Assembly (NCBI RefSeq): GCF_029227915.1
Contig: NC_079879.1
Coordinates: 33,296,501-33,360,500 of the forward strand
DNA from: Hydractinia symbiolongicarpus
Lineage: Eukaryota > Cnidaria > Hydrozoa > Anthoathecata > Hydractiniidae
Reading direction: 5' to 3'
DNA length: 64,000 nt
Part shown: in pieces, positions 35,378 through 45,990 of the stretch
Position numbering within the stretch: the stretch's first letter is position 1
How the letters are laid out: the number at the start of each line of letters is the position of its first letter
Translations under genes and position numbers: made by a program
The notes under the pieces: generated by a model
Databases searched by the model: none
What the model was told of the DNA's origin: nothing
What the model saw: the letters and a program-made list of their open reading frames with translations, nothing else

Positions 35378-36370
35378 CGTCGATAATAGGCCATTCTTTC
35401 GGATTTTCTTCGAGAACTTTCACCAAAGAGTCTTTTATTGTCCGATTTTGACGCTCACAAAGAACTTTGCTTTAAGGATGGTATGCAGATGTAATTCGCT
35501 GGCCTGTGCCTGTCATTTGATGTAGGGTCGTCGAGACTTCATTTACAAACTCCTTGCCTTGATCATTGATTTAAATTTTTACACTGCCATGGTGACAGAT
35601 AATCTCGTATAAAAACTGTGCTACTGTCTTTGATAAGCTTTGCTTCCGACTATTTAAAAAATAGTCCATACAAACAATGAGGTATCCATCCACGTCTGGT
35701 AGGTTACATATATCGACACCAATTTGTTTCATAACTTCACTTGAAACTGGTATACTATGAAGTTCTTGAGCAATTTTTTTTTACGTAGTGTATATTCGTA
35801 CGCACTTTTGCCAACTTTTGCGTACGTATATGTTCATCCGCTATTCGTACGCAAAGTGCTTTAGGGTTAGGATTTATTTTTCCTTTTTTCCCGCGTAAAT
35901 CTGTCATATAATGCGTATGAATAGCGCTACGCACAATTAATACGCACTTCACGTCATATTAAAGTGCGTACGAATATACGGTTCCTTTTTTATATATTTG
36001 TTTGCTGTTGACAATTTTTTACAATTCTTGATGTAATTTTTAACATCATCCACAATTCCAAACCAAAAAAATGTTTTAATTAAATTTTGATATGTAGACT
36101 CACGCCTCAATGACTGGCCATAGTCTTCGCACTTGCACTTTCACGGATTTCTTTGTGAATGTTATGAAAAATTGTCATCTTTTGCTCTTCTTCAAAAACA
36201 ACCTTCCCTGAGTCTTTGAAAAAAAGCTCTCCATTCTTCAGTGAGAAGTTTCCGCATGTTCTTCTAAAATTTGACTTTTTGCCTTCATTCTTTGCTATAT
36301 CTTTCGGATAAGTTTTGTTTCTAAAAAATTCTTCAACAATTTTTTAGTCAGTGTGTTGTTCCGCCGCCAT
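35378..36370 (-). pseudogene. Degenerate KRBA2/Ginger-type integrase, interrupted by a MITE
   Basis: Read in several frames on the minus strand from an ATG at 36370, the sequence gives a stand-alone integrase. There is an N-terminal segment (KIVEEFFRNKTYPKDI), an HHCC-like zinc region (FHNIHKEI, MASH, FFWFGIVDDVKNYIKNC with the last Cys lost), and the rve core. The core reads SEVMKQIGVDICNLPDVDGY, then FLYEIICHHG, NDQGKEFVNEV, TSAYHP, and ERQNRTIKDSLVKVLEENPK. It breaks off at 35378. An ATG with integrase immediately behind, instead of a gag-pol polyprotein, fits Ginger or KRBA2-like integrase transposons better than Ty3/gypsy. It carries in-frame stops and frameshifts and a 200 bp insertion. 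Confidence 0.8.
35789..35980. mobile_element. ~190 bp MITE nested in the integrase relic
   Basis: tatattcgtacgcactt (35791-35807) is inverted at 35962-35978 (aagtgcgtacgaatata). More internal cgtacgca/tgcgtacg motifs lie between them. It splits the integrase between its zinc-binding region and its catalytic core, so it inserted after the integrase copy. Confidence 0.75.
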
Positions 36371-36431
36371 TTTTTTATTGATTATTGATTGTTTGTGTTT
36401 GAATGAAAACATATAAATCATTGTAATAATA

Positions 36432-39084
36432 AACTAGCTGTTTCCCGTGGAATGAATCCACTGTATTCCATTTAATTTATGTAGCAGATATATGTCCATC
36501 AAAAAACAAACAATACAGCAGTGCGCATCTTACATCTGCATTATTATATAAATGACCAAAAAAATTAAAGGTATCCAACAAACTGCAGTATATATGTAAC
36601 ATTTAAAATCTAAATCTACTAAAATTACTTGCTCTGACCATCTGACAAATGCGAAAATTATTCGGAAAGAAGTTTTCAAAAGCATTTCAATATATACCTC
36701 ACCCATAAAATTTAAATCACTCAAAACGTCACATTATATACAAAAAAGCTGATCAATGTCAAACACAAATCTCTCTCATTGTATATGTTAAAATCAGTTA
36801 GTTTATTGCAAACCCTGCTAAAGGTTGACACAAAATGTGAAAAATAAACAATAAATTTTGCCTAAGTAGAAATTTTTATCTAAGGTGTTAAAAAGGGATT
36901 TGCAAGGATAAATTATAATGCAATAAAACGTTTTTTGATATTGCATACGGTCCTTCCTCACCAAACTTTAGACAAAATGCCAACAAAATAACGGTGTTTA
37001 AATCTAAAATTAATAAAGTCCTTTTAGCAATTTGCATGCTGTTTTACCATCAATAAAGTAAACAAAATTTTAAATCTCACATAGTATTCTGTCACAAATT
37101 TTCATAAAATATATATATAAGTCATAATGAGTCATGTTAAACAACAGCAATCAATCTGTATATAAGTTCATTTTATGTCAATTTTTGCACCAATTTTGCA
37201 ACACAAAATACAAATTCTAAATAATACTAAAATCTCTTATTTTGGTCCTTCGCATACCGACGGTCTCCCACAAAAGTTTAATCAAAATGTAAAAAATGAG
37301 AGGTAACGACAAAATCAAAGTTTGATCAAATCAAATTTAATTATTATGGTACATATATCTACTGCATATGCCCTCTAAAACAATATTTTAATCCAAAATG
37401 CCTAAGAAAGACAGTTTGCAACAAAAATCAGTTATTTCGATAACATTGCATACACTCTTTCCTCACAAAAGCTTCACAAACTGTAAAAAAAGAATGGTTG
37501 TAGGGAGTGCTTCTGATTCAACAAAAAAAGTTTTTTTGACATATTGCATCTAGCCCTTACCCATTAAATCTTACACAAAATTTCCAAAACTATATACGAT
37601 TTAGAACACATCAAATTTAAATCGAGAAGGATCTGTCATTTCGATATATTGCACGGAGTCCTCCCCAGTAAGAATTTATACAAAATATAGAAAAACAAAG
37701 CTTGCAAGGTGTAAAATTGAATTCTTCTTCTGTGTATATATATATGGTCCTTCCTCGCAAAATTAACATAAAATGTCAAAAAGGTTCAGATATAACATCC
37801 AACACAACAAAAATCAGTTCTATCAGTATATGTCATGCCATTGTCTTCCACCAAATGTTCCCCTTAAAGTTTCACAGACACAGCCTGTAAATTAAAAACA
37901 ACTAAGATCAGGTATTTTGGTCTATTTCATACCATTCTGTTCCAAATAACTTATAAAATGTAAAAATTGAGTGGTAAAACAGAAATTTGCAAAATTCCAT
38001 TTTTTTATATGCATGTATATTATATGCCTTCTACAACAATAAGTTAATTCAAAATGTCAAAAAGAAGAAAAAAATAGCTTACAAAGAGTATAAAATTGAA
38101 ATCAACAAAGTAGCTCTTTTGGTGTATTAAATATAAGCCATACGCACAAAAGTTTACACTAAATGTAAGAAAATGGTTGTGTTTAGTAATTCTAAATTAA
38201 GAAAAGTCAGTTCTTTTAGCATGTTGATTAAGGTTTTTGCCCACAAATTCTTACATGAAAATGTCAAAACCACAATTTGAAACAAATTAAATTTACATTT
38301 TAAAAATAAGTAATTTCTGAACTTTATTTTCAGAATATTTGGAGGAAAAGAACTTTGCAAACCAAAAAAACCCAGGAAAATGTTTAAAATCTTCAGGGTT
38401 AATAACGTTTGATGGGTTTTGTGGGAATATATATAATGGGAATCTTTAGCATTACCTAGCTACAGCAGCTAATAGCTAGTCACTTAAATATAAACTGGAG
38501 ACTTAGCTAGGTATAAAGAACATGGCTACATATATATATATATTCCTAGCTAGCTAGCTAGTTGTTGGTGGTGGTTGGCTTTTTATGATGCTAGCTATAA
38601 AACATGTCTGGCAACAATAATATAATCAAAACTGAAAATAAAACATGAAAAAACCTTACAGAACCTTGCTATGATTAATTTATAAAACCATGCTCTTCTT
38701 CAAATGTTTTTTTAAAGATTTATTTTGAATGAAAGAGTAGAGAATACTCAAAAAGAACAGCCATCTTTTTCGTCAACACAATTTCCGTTTTATGCTAGGA
38801 ACTTCATTTAACAGTCCGTATGCTTTGTGAATATCTAATACCGTTTCATATGTAGCGATACCTATATATATATGCTAACATAGAGTTTTTTGGCATAAGG
38901 GTATATATATTTATATCGTTATTAGCAGCGGGTTATATATTTACACCTTATGTGCGATTTCTATGAAGTACATCCCTAATCTTTTTAGTTAAATTTTAGC
39001 GTACAGCCACGTCATAAGAAAGTGACCCGTGATTTCCGTGTCGTGGACTCACAGTTTTACTCACGCAAGGGAATTAATATATAA
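36432..39084 (+). repeat. Candidate long member of a dispersed repeat family, with internal tandem array
   Basis: The left end actagctgtttcccgtggaatgaatccactg resembles the heads at 39085 and 39810. The right end (agaaagtgacccgtgatttccgtg ... attaatatataag) resembles the tail at 55069-55140. If these belong together, the unit is about 2.65 kb and abuts two shorter relatives. Confidence 0.45.
36560..38390 (+). repeat. Diverged ~85-115 bp tandem array
   Basis: The pattern gcata(c)...tccttcctcac.aaa.ttaacacaaaatgt.aaaa ... aacaaaaatcagtt recurs more than ten times at irregular 85-115 bp spacing (for example near 36948, 37253, 37447, 37546, 37651, 37738 and 37929). A related fragment, gctaaatctgctaaaac...cttgctctg, is at 53319-53350. 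Confidence 0.6.
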
Positions 39085-39809
39085 GACTAGTCGTTAAAGC
39101 CCGTGGAATAATCCACTGAGGCAGGATAAATATGAAAAAGAAGCGTCATTCGAATTTTAATGAAGTCAGCAACCGATCCACAAAAAAAAGAACCTTGTTT
39201 TCACGTTGCCTCTATCGTGTAGAGCTTAAACTGCTGATCAAGAAAATGTATATGATCATGTGCTATTGACGAACGGTTAAGAAGATATAAAGGTTTAAAT
39301 ATTTTGCTGACGTCAGCAATGGCCCGTCAAAACCTTAAAAAAATTATTTTAGAAATTTGTATACCTGTTGCCTACATCGTATAAATCTTGAAACGCTGAT
39401 CAAGAAAATGTATAGAATTATGTACTTTTGACAAACGGTTGCAGAGATATTAATGTTTGAAGGTTTTTTGATGACGTCATCAACCCGTCCATTCCGAAAC
39501 GGATTTGGGGACCCGGGTTTGGAAAAATTACCCAAATTAGTCATAGGTGGTCCCTAGTTACCCACGCGGTGAAAAATCATTGACGTCACCACCTCGTTTC
39601 CAAGTTATTTGGCCTCTAAATTTTAGGTGCACTGTAATGGCTTCATTAATTTAATATAGGATATTGACGTTAAAGTAGTGCTATTGACGTCGCGTCGTAA
39701 CGTCAGAAAATTTAACATATTAGACATGCATTTTTCGGCAACATCTAAGGAAAATGACGATATCAACTTTGCTTGTCACAGAGACACGGAACTGGCTTAT
39801 TATTATATA
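39085..39809 (+). repeat. Dispersed repeat unit, copy 1 of a head-to-tail pair
   Basis: Head gactagtcgttaaagcccgtgg, tail ttattattata. The internal block 39320-39780 is about 90% identical by eye to 40050-40520, including gatgacgtcatcaacccgtccattccg and acccacgcggtgaaaaatcattgacgtcaccacctcg. Confidence 0.85.
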
Positions 39810-40547
39810 GACTAGTCGATAAAGCCCGTGGAAAAATCCACTTAGGCAGAAGAACAATGGAAAAGTAGGTTGTTTTAGATTTTTTGCTGACGTCAGCAGT
39901 GCAATTACAAAAATATTTGGCGAAATTTAGTTTATTCGTTGCCTGTACTATGCAGATGTTAAAACGCTGACCAAGAAAATGTATATGATCATATCTTTTT
40001 GATAAGCAGTTAATGAGACATAAGGGTTTTAACATTTTGCTGATGTCAGCAATGGCCAGTCAAACCCCCCAAATTTTTTTTTTAGAAATTTGTATACCTG
40101 CTGCCTTTATTGTATAGGTCTTGAAACGCTTATCAAGAAAATGTATAGGATCGCGTATTTTTGACAAACGGTTGCAGAGATATTAGGATTTGAAGGTTTT
40201 TCGATGACGTCATCAACCCGTCCATTCCGAAACGGATTCGGGGACCCAGGTTTGGGAAAATTACCCAAATTGGTCCTAGTTGGTCCCTAGTTACCCACGC
40301 GGTGAAAAATCATTGACGTCACCACCTCGTTTCCAAGTTATTTGGCCTCAAAGTTTTAGGTGCACTGTAATGGCTTCATTAATTTAATATAGGATATTGA
40401 CGTTAAAGTAGTGTTATTTTCGTCGCGTCGTAACGTCAGAAAATTTGACATATTAGACATGCATTTTTCGGCAACATCAAAGGAAAATGACGATATCAAC
40501 TTTGCCTGTCACAGACAGACGGACACACTTAGCGTATTATTATAAGA
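39810..40547 (+). repeat. Dispersed repeat unit, copy 2 of a head-to-tail pair
   Basis: Head gactagtcgataaagcccgtgg, tail gacggacacacttagcgtattattataag. It follows copy 1 with no spacer. No ORF of note inside, so it is non-autonomous. Confidence 0.85.
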
Positions 40548-40849
40548 GATATCGAATTATAAATAAAGGAAGCTCGCGCATTCGAATTTGAAATGGAATG
40601 TTTTCATGCGAGTTAGTTTTACTGGGAAAAAAGTACTACTTCATTCATAAAAGAGTGATTAAAAGGGAGTAAAAATCTCCTGGGAAATTACCACTCCAGG
40701 AGTAATAATTTCCCAGGAAATTATTACTGGGGGGGGATAATTTTTTTTCAGGGAGTAATTATTTACGGTTACACTGGGAGCAACGTTGAAAAGACGTTGG
40801 ATTTCCGTCGGTCACATCAATGTTGCGAACCAACGTTGAAAACAAAAAA

Positions 40850-41120
40850 AAACTACATTTTTTGCGACGTTTCGGGTGTTTCACACACCCATTTTCAAGC
40901 AATCAAAAAAGTACAAAGTTCTCCTAAATATACACAAGTTTAACAGTAACCATAGTTACAGATTAAATACTAATTGTATAAATACAATGGAGCAGATCTA
41001 ATGTTGTTATTCAACTGGGGACTATCCCGCATTATGAACAAACTCTATTTAATCTCTAGAAAATACCGGTTGTTACCCCTAGAGAGTATAGAGAGATTCC
41101 CGAAGACGCTCGAAGTTTTT
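40850..41120 (-). mobile_element. Possible Penelope-like element end
   Basis: On the minus strand the segment gcttgaaaatgggtgtgtgaaacacccgaaacgtcgc resembles the gaaaatg...cgaaacgtcgc signature seen at termini of Penelope-like elements. The neighbouring ggggactatcccgcattatgaac could be part of the same unit. No RT remains. Confidence 0.35.
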
Positions 41121-41471
41121 GTACACTAACTGTCCCTAGAAAATTTGGTGAGAGCGGCAAATTGTGTAAAAAAAAAGCCAAATTAAGTCGACTTCAAACT
41201 TAAATTTAATCTATTCACCAAAACAAATCCATGCCAAATCTAAAACAAAATTCATCAGTTCATTCAATCTTCAAAAATTGAATTGAAAAATTGAAAACGA
41301 ATTTGATCAAGTGAATTTTAAGGACGATATTTTATTTTATTTTATTATTATTGAAATTGTTTACCCAGTATAGCCTCTTCAGTTCCCTTTGCTACTGCTA
41401 TAAACGAAGGTCCTGTCAATCAATGATATTCCTATTCTGAAGGCTAAGCAGAAAGGATTTATTCACACTTT

Positions 41472-41553
41472 TATAGTCTCGGTTGGGGCTACAACCCAAG
41501 ATCTCCCGCACTGGAAGCGAACGCTCTACCACAAGGTTACCAGACAGTAGCCT
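41472..41553 (-). repeat. tRNA-derived SINE / pseudo-tRNA (anticodon-like CCA)
   Basis: The minus strand holds an A-box-like tgtggtagagcg (41533-41522), an arm ttcgcttccagtgcggg with a CCA anticodon position, and a B-box-like gggttgtagcccc. The T-loop is altered (ggttgtag rather than ggttcgaa), so a functional tRNA is unlikely. Confidence 0.5.
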
Positions 41554-41699
41554 TGTGATAGAAATAATCGATGATGAATGAACTGTACTAAATAAGAGTG
41601 CAATGCCATTTAACATCACGTTTTGATTCGCAAAAAATTCCCTTTCATACAATCTCAGAAGTAAAATTCACTTTATTTTTTTTTCTCTAAGGCAGCTAA

Positions 41700-43330
41700 T
41701 AAACTCCGGTTCTTCTGATAAATTTAATCAGCAGCTGTTAACTGCATTCGGTCTGGGGTTTTTCGTATATATATTATTACCCTCTATAACTTTTATTAGA
41801 CTTGTCCAAATTGAATCAAACTTCAACTAAGTTTCTAACCAGAGTTAGGATATTGACCCAAAATTCACTGATTACCTCAAGGCACCAGCTAGCAAACTTC
41901 GGGGAAGTTGACAACTGTTGACAAACGCCAATACATCCTTTTGCATAAATTTTCTTAAGCTTTCTTAATTTCATCCGTATAATACTTGTATTGGTCAAGT
42001 TTTTCTTTCATTGTCTTTCATATTTCACCATGTTAATATTCTCCTTAGAACTGTACTGGACGAACCTTTTTTACTTTTCATCAAAAATACGCGTGATATT
42101 TAGAAAGAGAAGGATAATCAGGCGAATTAACACCAGGCCAATGTTGCTCTGCAGACTGGTAACCTAACCTCTCTTTAACATGAAGCATTATCTTTGAATT
42201 ACACTTTATATTACACTTTCTTGTTATTGTTGTCAATCAGTAACTTCTTGCTACCAAGGAATATAATGTCAACCGATATTTGACTATATCTTTTTCCATT
42301 TCGTGTCTGTTTAAATCATTTGCACAACACATAAAAAAATTAGATTCTGGATGATAATTTGATTGAGTATCAACATTTGTGGATGATATACCTATAAAAT
42401 ATAAAATATATATTAGAAAAGAAGTAAAAAAGTATTTTTGGCCTAGTTTTTTTTAATTGTCGTTTTGTAACGACAAATATGTCTACCGATTCGTGAAAAT
42501 AAAAGCAAAGACTTTCTCTTGCATTAATTTCTTCGATTAAAGTAATAATTTTTATAAGCTATAAATGAGATGCGGTATGATGCATTGTTTGGATTCTGTG
42601 TTGAGAACAAATGGTATGTACGCATATTTTAATCCTTACACTCCGAAATACACCTATTAACGTCTTGGCAAGGACAAATTACCGAAAAGCTGTCTATTGG
42701 CCATAAATCAAGATCACTTATCTTTAAAATATAAAAGAGAATTAAATTTTCCACCTGGCAGTGCTCAGTTTCACCAACGTTCAGCAAGTAGCCATTAATC
42801 GAATGAAAGGTCGAAAGATTGTCGGGGAGAAGAAACGGAAATTTGGAAAAAAAATGTCAACCACAGAGTTCAAAGCAGGACCTCTCTGCTTGCTAAGCAG
42901 GAAATTACTTGGCCACCAACTACTATAAACCTTATTTAGCTTAAAAAATATTTTTGAAGAATCTTCTTTAGCAAAATCTAAAACAAGTATCAAAAAAAAT
43001 ATTTGATTAATAACATTTTTAAAAACAACGCATAAACGAGATCTTTTATTCATATTTTTGATAAAATTGATAACCCTGGAAGAATGACTGCATTTTTAGA
43101 CACCCAAATTTGTGTTCGAATACTGTAGAAAGTAGTGCTCATTAGAACATTTTAATTTACAATGTGCAATGCCACACTTTTCACAACCAATCGTCAGAAA
43201 CGCTGTATAGCAACGGCCATAGCAACCACTCTTAACGACTTTAAGTAGCTTTCCAACCACTTCACGTCTAAGGTGTTTGTCGATCAACAATTTAAAATTT
43301 CCAAAAAACATTTTTTTTGTCCCCACTAAT
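41700..43330. other. No gene seen
   Basis: Short frames exist on the minus strand (for example 42781-43053 and 43096-43347), but they show no domain. They lie where the remainder of the decayed pogo-like element could be. Confidence 0.4.
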
Positions 43331-43339
43331 GGAAACCAC

Positions 43340-43822
43340 ATTTTCAAATCAGAGCTTCACCTTTGGGTATCCGCTGATAGGAACATTCTTGCCTTCGTAA
43401 CATAAGCAACCACTTGTAGACAGCTTTGTTCACTTACTCATATTTTTCTGGCGTGACTCGTTTTGATAACGGCCCTCTGTTATATTGATTGAATAAATTG
43501 TCCTTGTTTTTTTTCATGTTTACAATATACTGGTAGGTACACCGAATCGGGCAGCAACACCTTTTGGAGCAGTTCCTTTCTCAAACTCCTTTAACACTCT
43601 GTATTTTATTTTGCAGGACTTGTTTTCTGCTTTACGTTCTGTCCCAGCAACGGACGCAATGATTGTAAAACTTCAATACAAAGACGAATTAGTTTTATAG
43701 GGTTTGAGTAATAGAGATTTTTTTTATGAGATTTTTTTAGGAAATTCCCACCGTGCCAGCGAAATCGTTCGAGTTAGGGAGAGATTCGAGTTATAGGGAT
43801 TCGAGTTATAGAGAGTTCACTG
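43340..43822 (-). pseudogene. pogo/Tigger-like DNA transposon relic
   Basis: The right end carries a terminal repeat (cagtgaactctctataactc on the minus strand, 43822 downward, next to TA) with a second internal ctataactcgaatc copy, the usual style of pogo/Tigger ends. Just inside, from about 43658 down, the minus strand encodes a CENP-B/pogo HTH: KIKYRVLKEFEKGTAPKGVA, then ARFGVPTSIL, KKNKDNLFNQYNRG, RVTPEKYE and VNKAVYKWLLMLRRQ, broken by several stops. The DDE domain and the left terminus are not visible. Confidence 0.75.
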
Positions 43823-43829
43823 TATTTGC

Positions 43830-45640
43830 AAACTAAATCTTAAACCTGTCAAGTTCTTTTTGACATACCTACACGACAGATTCGTGTTAATTGCACACCG
43901 CACATGACTCAACGTCAAAATGGACACACTAATTAAATTAGTATTTTAACACTTTGATTTACTTAATAGTTAGAATGTATTTCGTTGCCAAGACAAAACA
44001 ACAATTACAATACAAGAGTAATAGTTCGGTACTTCAAAACAAAGAAATTTTTTTTAAAAAATTTCGAACGGATCGACTCTGGATTTTGTATGACCTTGTA
44101 TTTGAGAATCAGAAGACCTTGAAAAACACCATTTTGGTTTAGTTTAGTGTTTTCATAAAGATTGTAGTAAGGATAAAAAATGAATTCGAAAGGTCATAAT
44201 AGCACTGCAACAAACAGTCAACTGGTTTTCACATGAAGAAATCCATTCGGTTCTGTTTTAATTTTGTTTAATTAAGTTTTGTTGACCTAATTTTGATTTA
44301 CCGCCTGAAAACCACAAATTGATCTGAAATCTCGCAACCGCGGTACCATTTTTGCATGGCTGAAAATGTGGAGATTATTATGGAGATAAAATACAATTTG
44401 CATAGAGAAAATTGCATGAGAAAATTTTTATTGCTTTTAGACACTTTCCTGGCGTCATTTTTAGCCAATGCTTATAGCTACATAATAGTCTTTTTTTACG
44501 CGGTTAGCTAAGCTTTTTTTTTAAAAAATATCTCAGTATTTCTTGTAAGCTTTTAAGAACAAATTTAATTTTATGCATTTTTTGTTCATCTAGTTTCTGT
44601 TATACTGTCCTAGTATGGAAGTATTCAATTATAAAAATTCCTGCGTTTGTTATGTAATATGATCCCTGTATGTTATTAACATGAAAACATGCACGTACAT
44701 GAATGCTGAAGCCATGTAATTTATATTCATGCCAAACAAACTGTCGATGCAACTTCAACAATCAGTAACAACGCAGACAATGGGTAGCTATTTAAATTCA
44801 TGGCAATATATGTAGACAAAAAGATGGAGAATGACTCGTGAATCTAGTAAGCGTGGTTTAAAAGACGAGCCCCTTGTAAGGTCTGAAACTTAAGAAGTAA
44901 CTGTACGCCTCTTTTACATTTATTTAATTTTGAAAACATAATTAAAGAAACTTCTCTTTCTCTGTTGATGGTAGCTATCCTAAAATGGCTTTTTATCTCA
45001 TTCAAACACCTAATACACTCTATGTTTCGGAATGCAATTCCGTGCTCAGAAAGGTTCTTTTGATTTTGTGACGGTTCTTAAACTTTCTTTCCAATAACAA
45101 AATTTCATCCTTAATAGATGTTTAAAGTTATAGGTCATGTGAGTGTTTTTCGGTAGGTATTTTCACAGGACTTTGAGTTGTATTTGTTTACAAAGTTTAG
45201 CAGGACGAAAATTATTTTAAGTATTTCGTCACAATAGACATAGTGACTTACATAAATTATGCATATTATTTTTATTAATTATGCATGATATATTTTAACT
45301 TTATACGTCACATGCTATAAACGTTATTCGTACATGCAAATTTCGGAAATCTTACTTTTAAAAATAGAATAAGCTGGGGTGGGAGTTTTCCGGAAAATTA
45401 CAAGATGTTAGCTAACAAGAGTAAGGTAACTACTAATTTACATTAAGTGGTCATATTTGAAGGGACAGAGCATTCCTAATTTTTCTACTTGTACTAATGC
45501 GCCTCGTTTTCAAGCAGAGGAATAGTACAAAATAAAAAATCCTTGTAAATGATTTTCTGTTGCTTGTGTAATTCCCACATTTCTTTTAATTTGTAAAAGG
45601 CTAGTTATGTGTGCAAATCGATTAAAATGTCAAATGCTCT
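43830..45640. other. No gene seen
   Basis: AT-rich spacer with short frames only. No domain or splice-supported exon recognised. Confidence 0.45.
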
Positions 45641-45649
45641 ACAATTAGC

Positions 45650-45990
45650 TCATGTGTTAAAGCGTCAATTTAACAAAGTCTAGTACTCCCATAGATTAAA
45701 TAACTTTCAGTGCCATGATTGTTACTGTGGGAGATTTGAAGAGACAAGAGGGCATCTTGTAAGAAAGATAGAAATTAATTTTTGTTCAGTCCACGTAAAG
45801 GACTATGAATTCTATCTGTTGAAATGGTTCTAAAGTTCTGAAGAAGAAAGATCAAAGTCCCGTACCTGTATCAGAGATATTTGATCCCATTCCAACAAAA
45901 GCATGTCGTCCAAATACACTATCAACCTGATGTTGATCCTTCGGGAAGAGAATATCCCTAAAGTAAAGCTTTTATAGATTTCCTAGCCAA
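45650..45990 (-). pseudogene. DIRS-like retrotransposon reverse transcriptase relic
   Basis: Minus-strand frames give RRINIRLIVYLDDMLLL (the RT YxDD motif as YLDD, at about 45916-45902), then after a frameshift GTLIFLLQNF, then QQIEFIVLYVD followed by TKINFYLSYKMPSCLFKSPT. This order and wording is that of DIRS-type reverse transcriptases, where YLDDMLL is followed by a TLxFLLxxLGF helix and a QxIEFLGxxxDS strand. Frameshifts and stops show that it is dead. A competing frame across the same stretch happens to sit between AG and GT dinucleotides, but it is less convincing. Confidence 0.7.

Noticed and set aside
35755-35952. 65-codon minus-strand ORF in the integrase region
   Set aside because: It is the translation of the inverted-repeat MITE, not part of the integrase.
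41472-41553. Functional tRNA-Trp gene
   Set aside because: A and B boxes are recognisable, but the T-loop is altered and the arms are imperfect. A SINE or pseudo-tRNA is more likely.
43096-43347. 83-codon Cys-containing minus-strand frame
   Set aside because: It overlaps the position expected for decayed pogo-like transposase, shows no coherent Cys pattern, and lacks splice or start support.
45867-45959. A splice-flanked minus-strand frame (ILFPKDQHQVDSVFGRHAF) as a cellular exon
   Set aside because: The overlapping frame reads YLDDMLL and continues with other DIRS RT motifs in order, so the AG/GT borders are probably coincidental.
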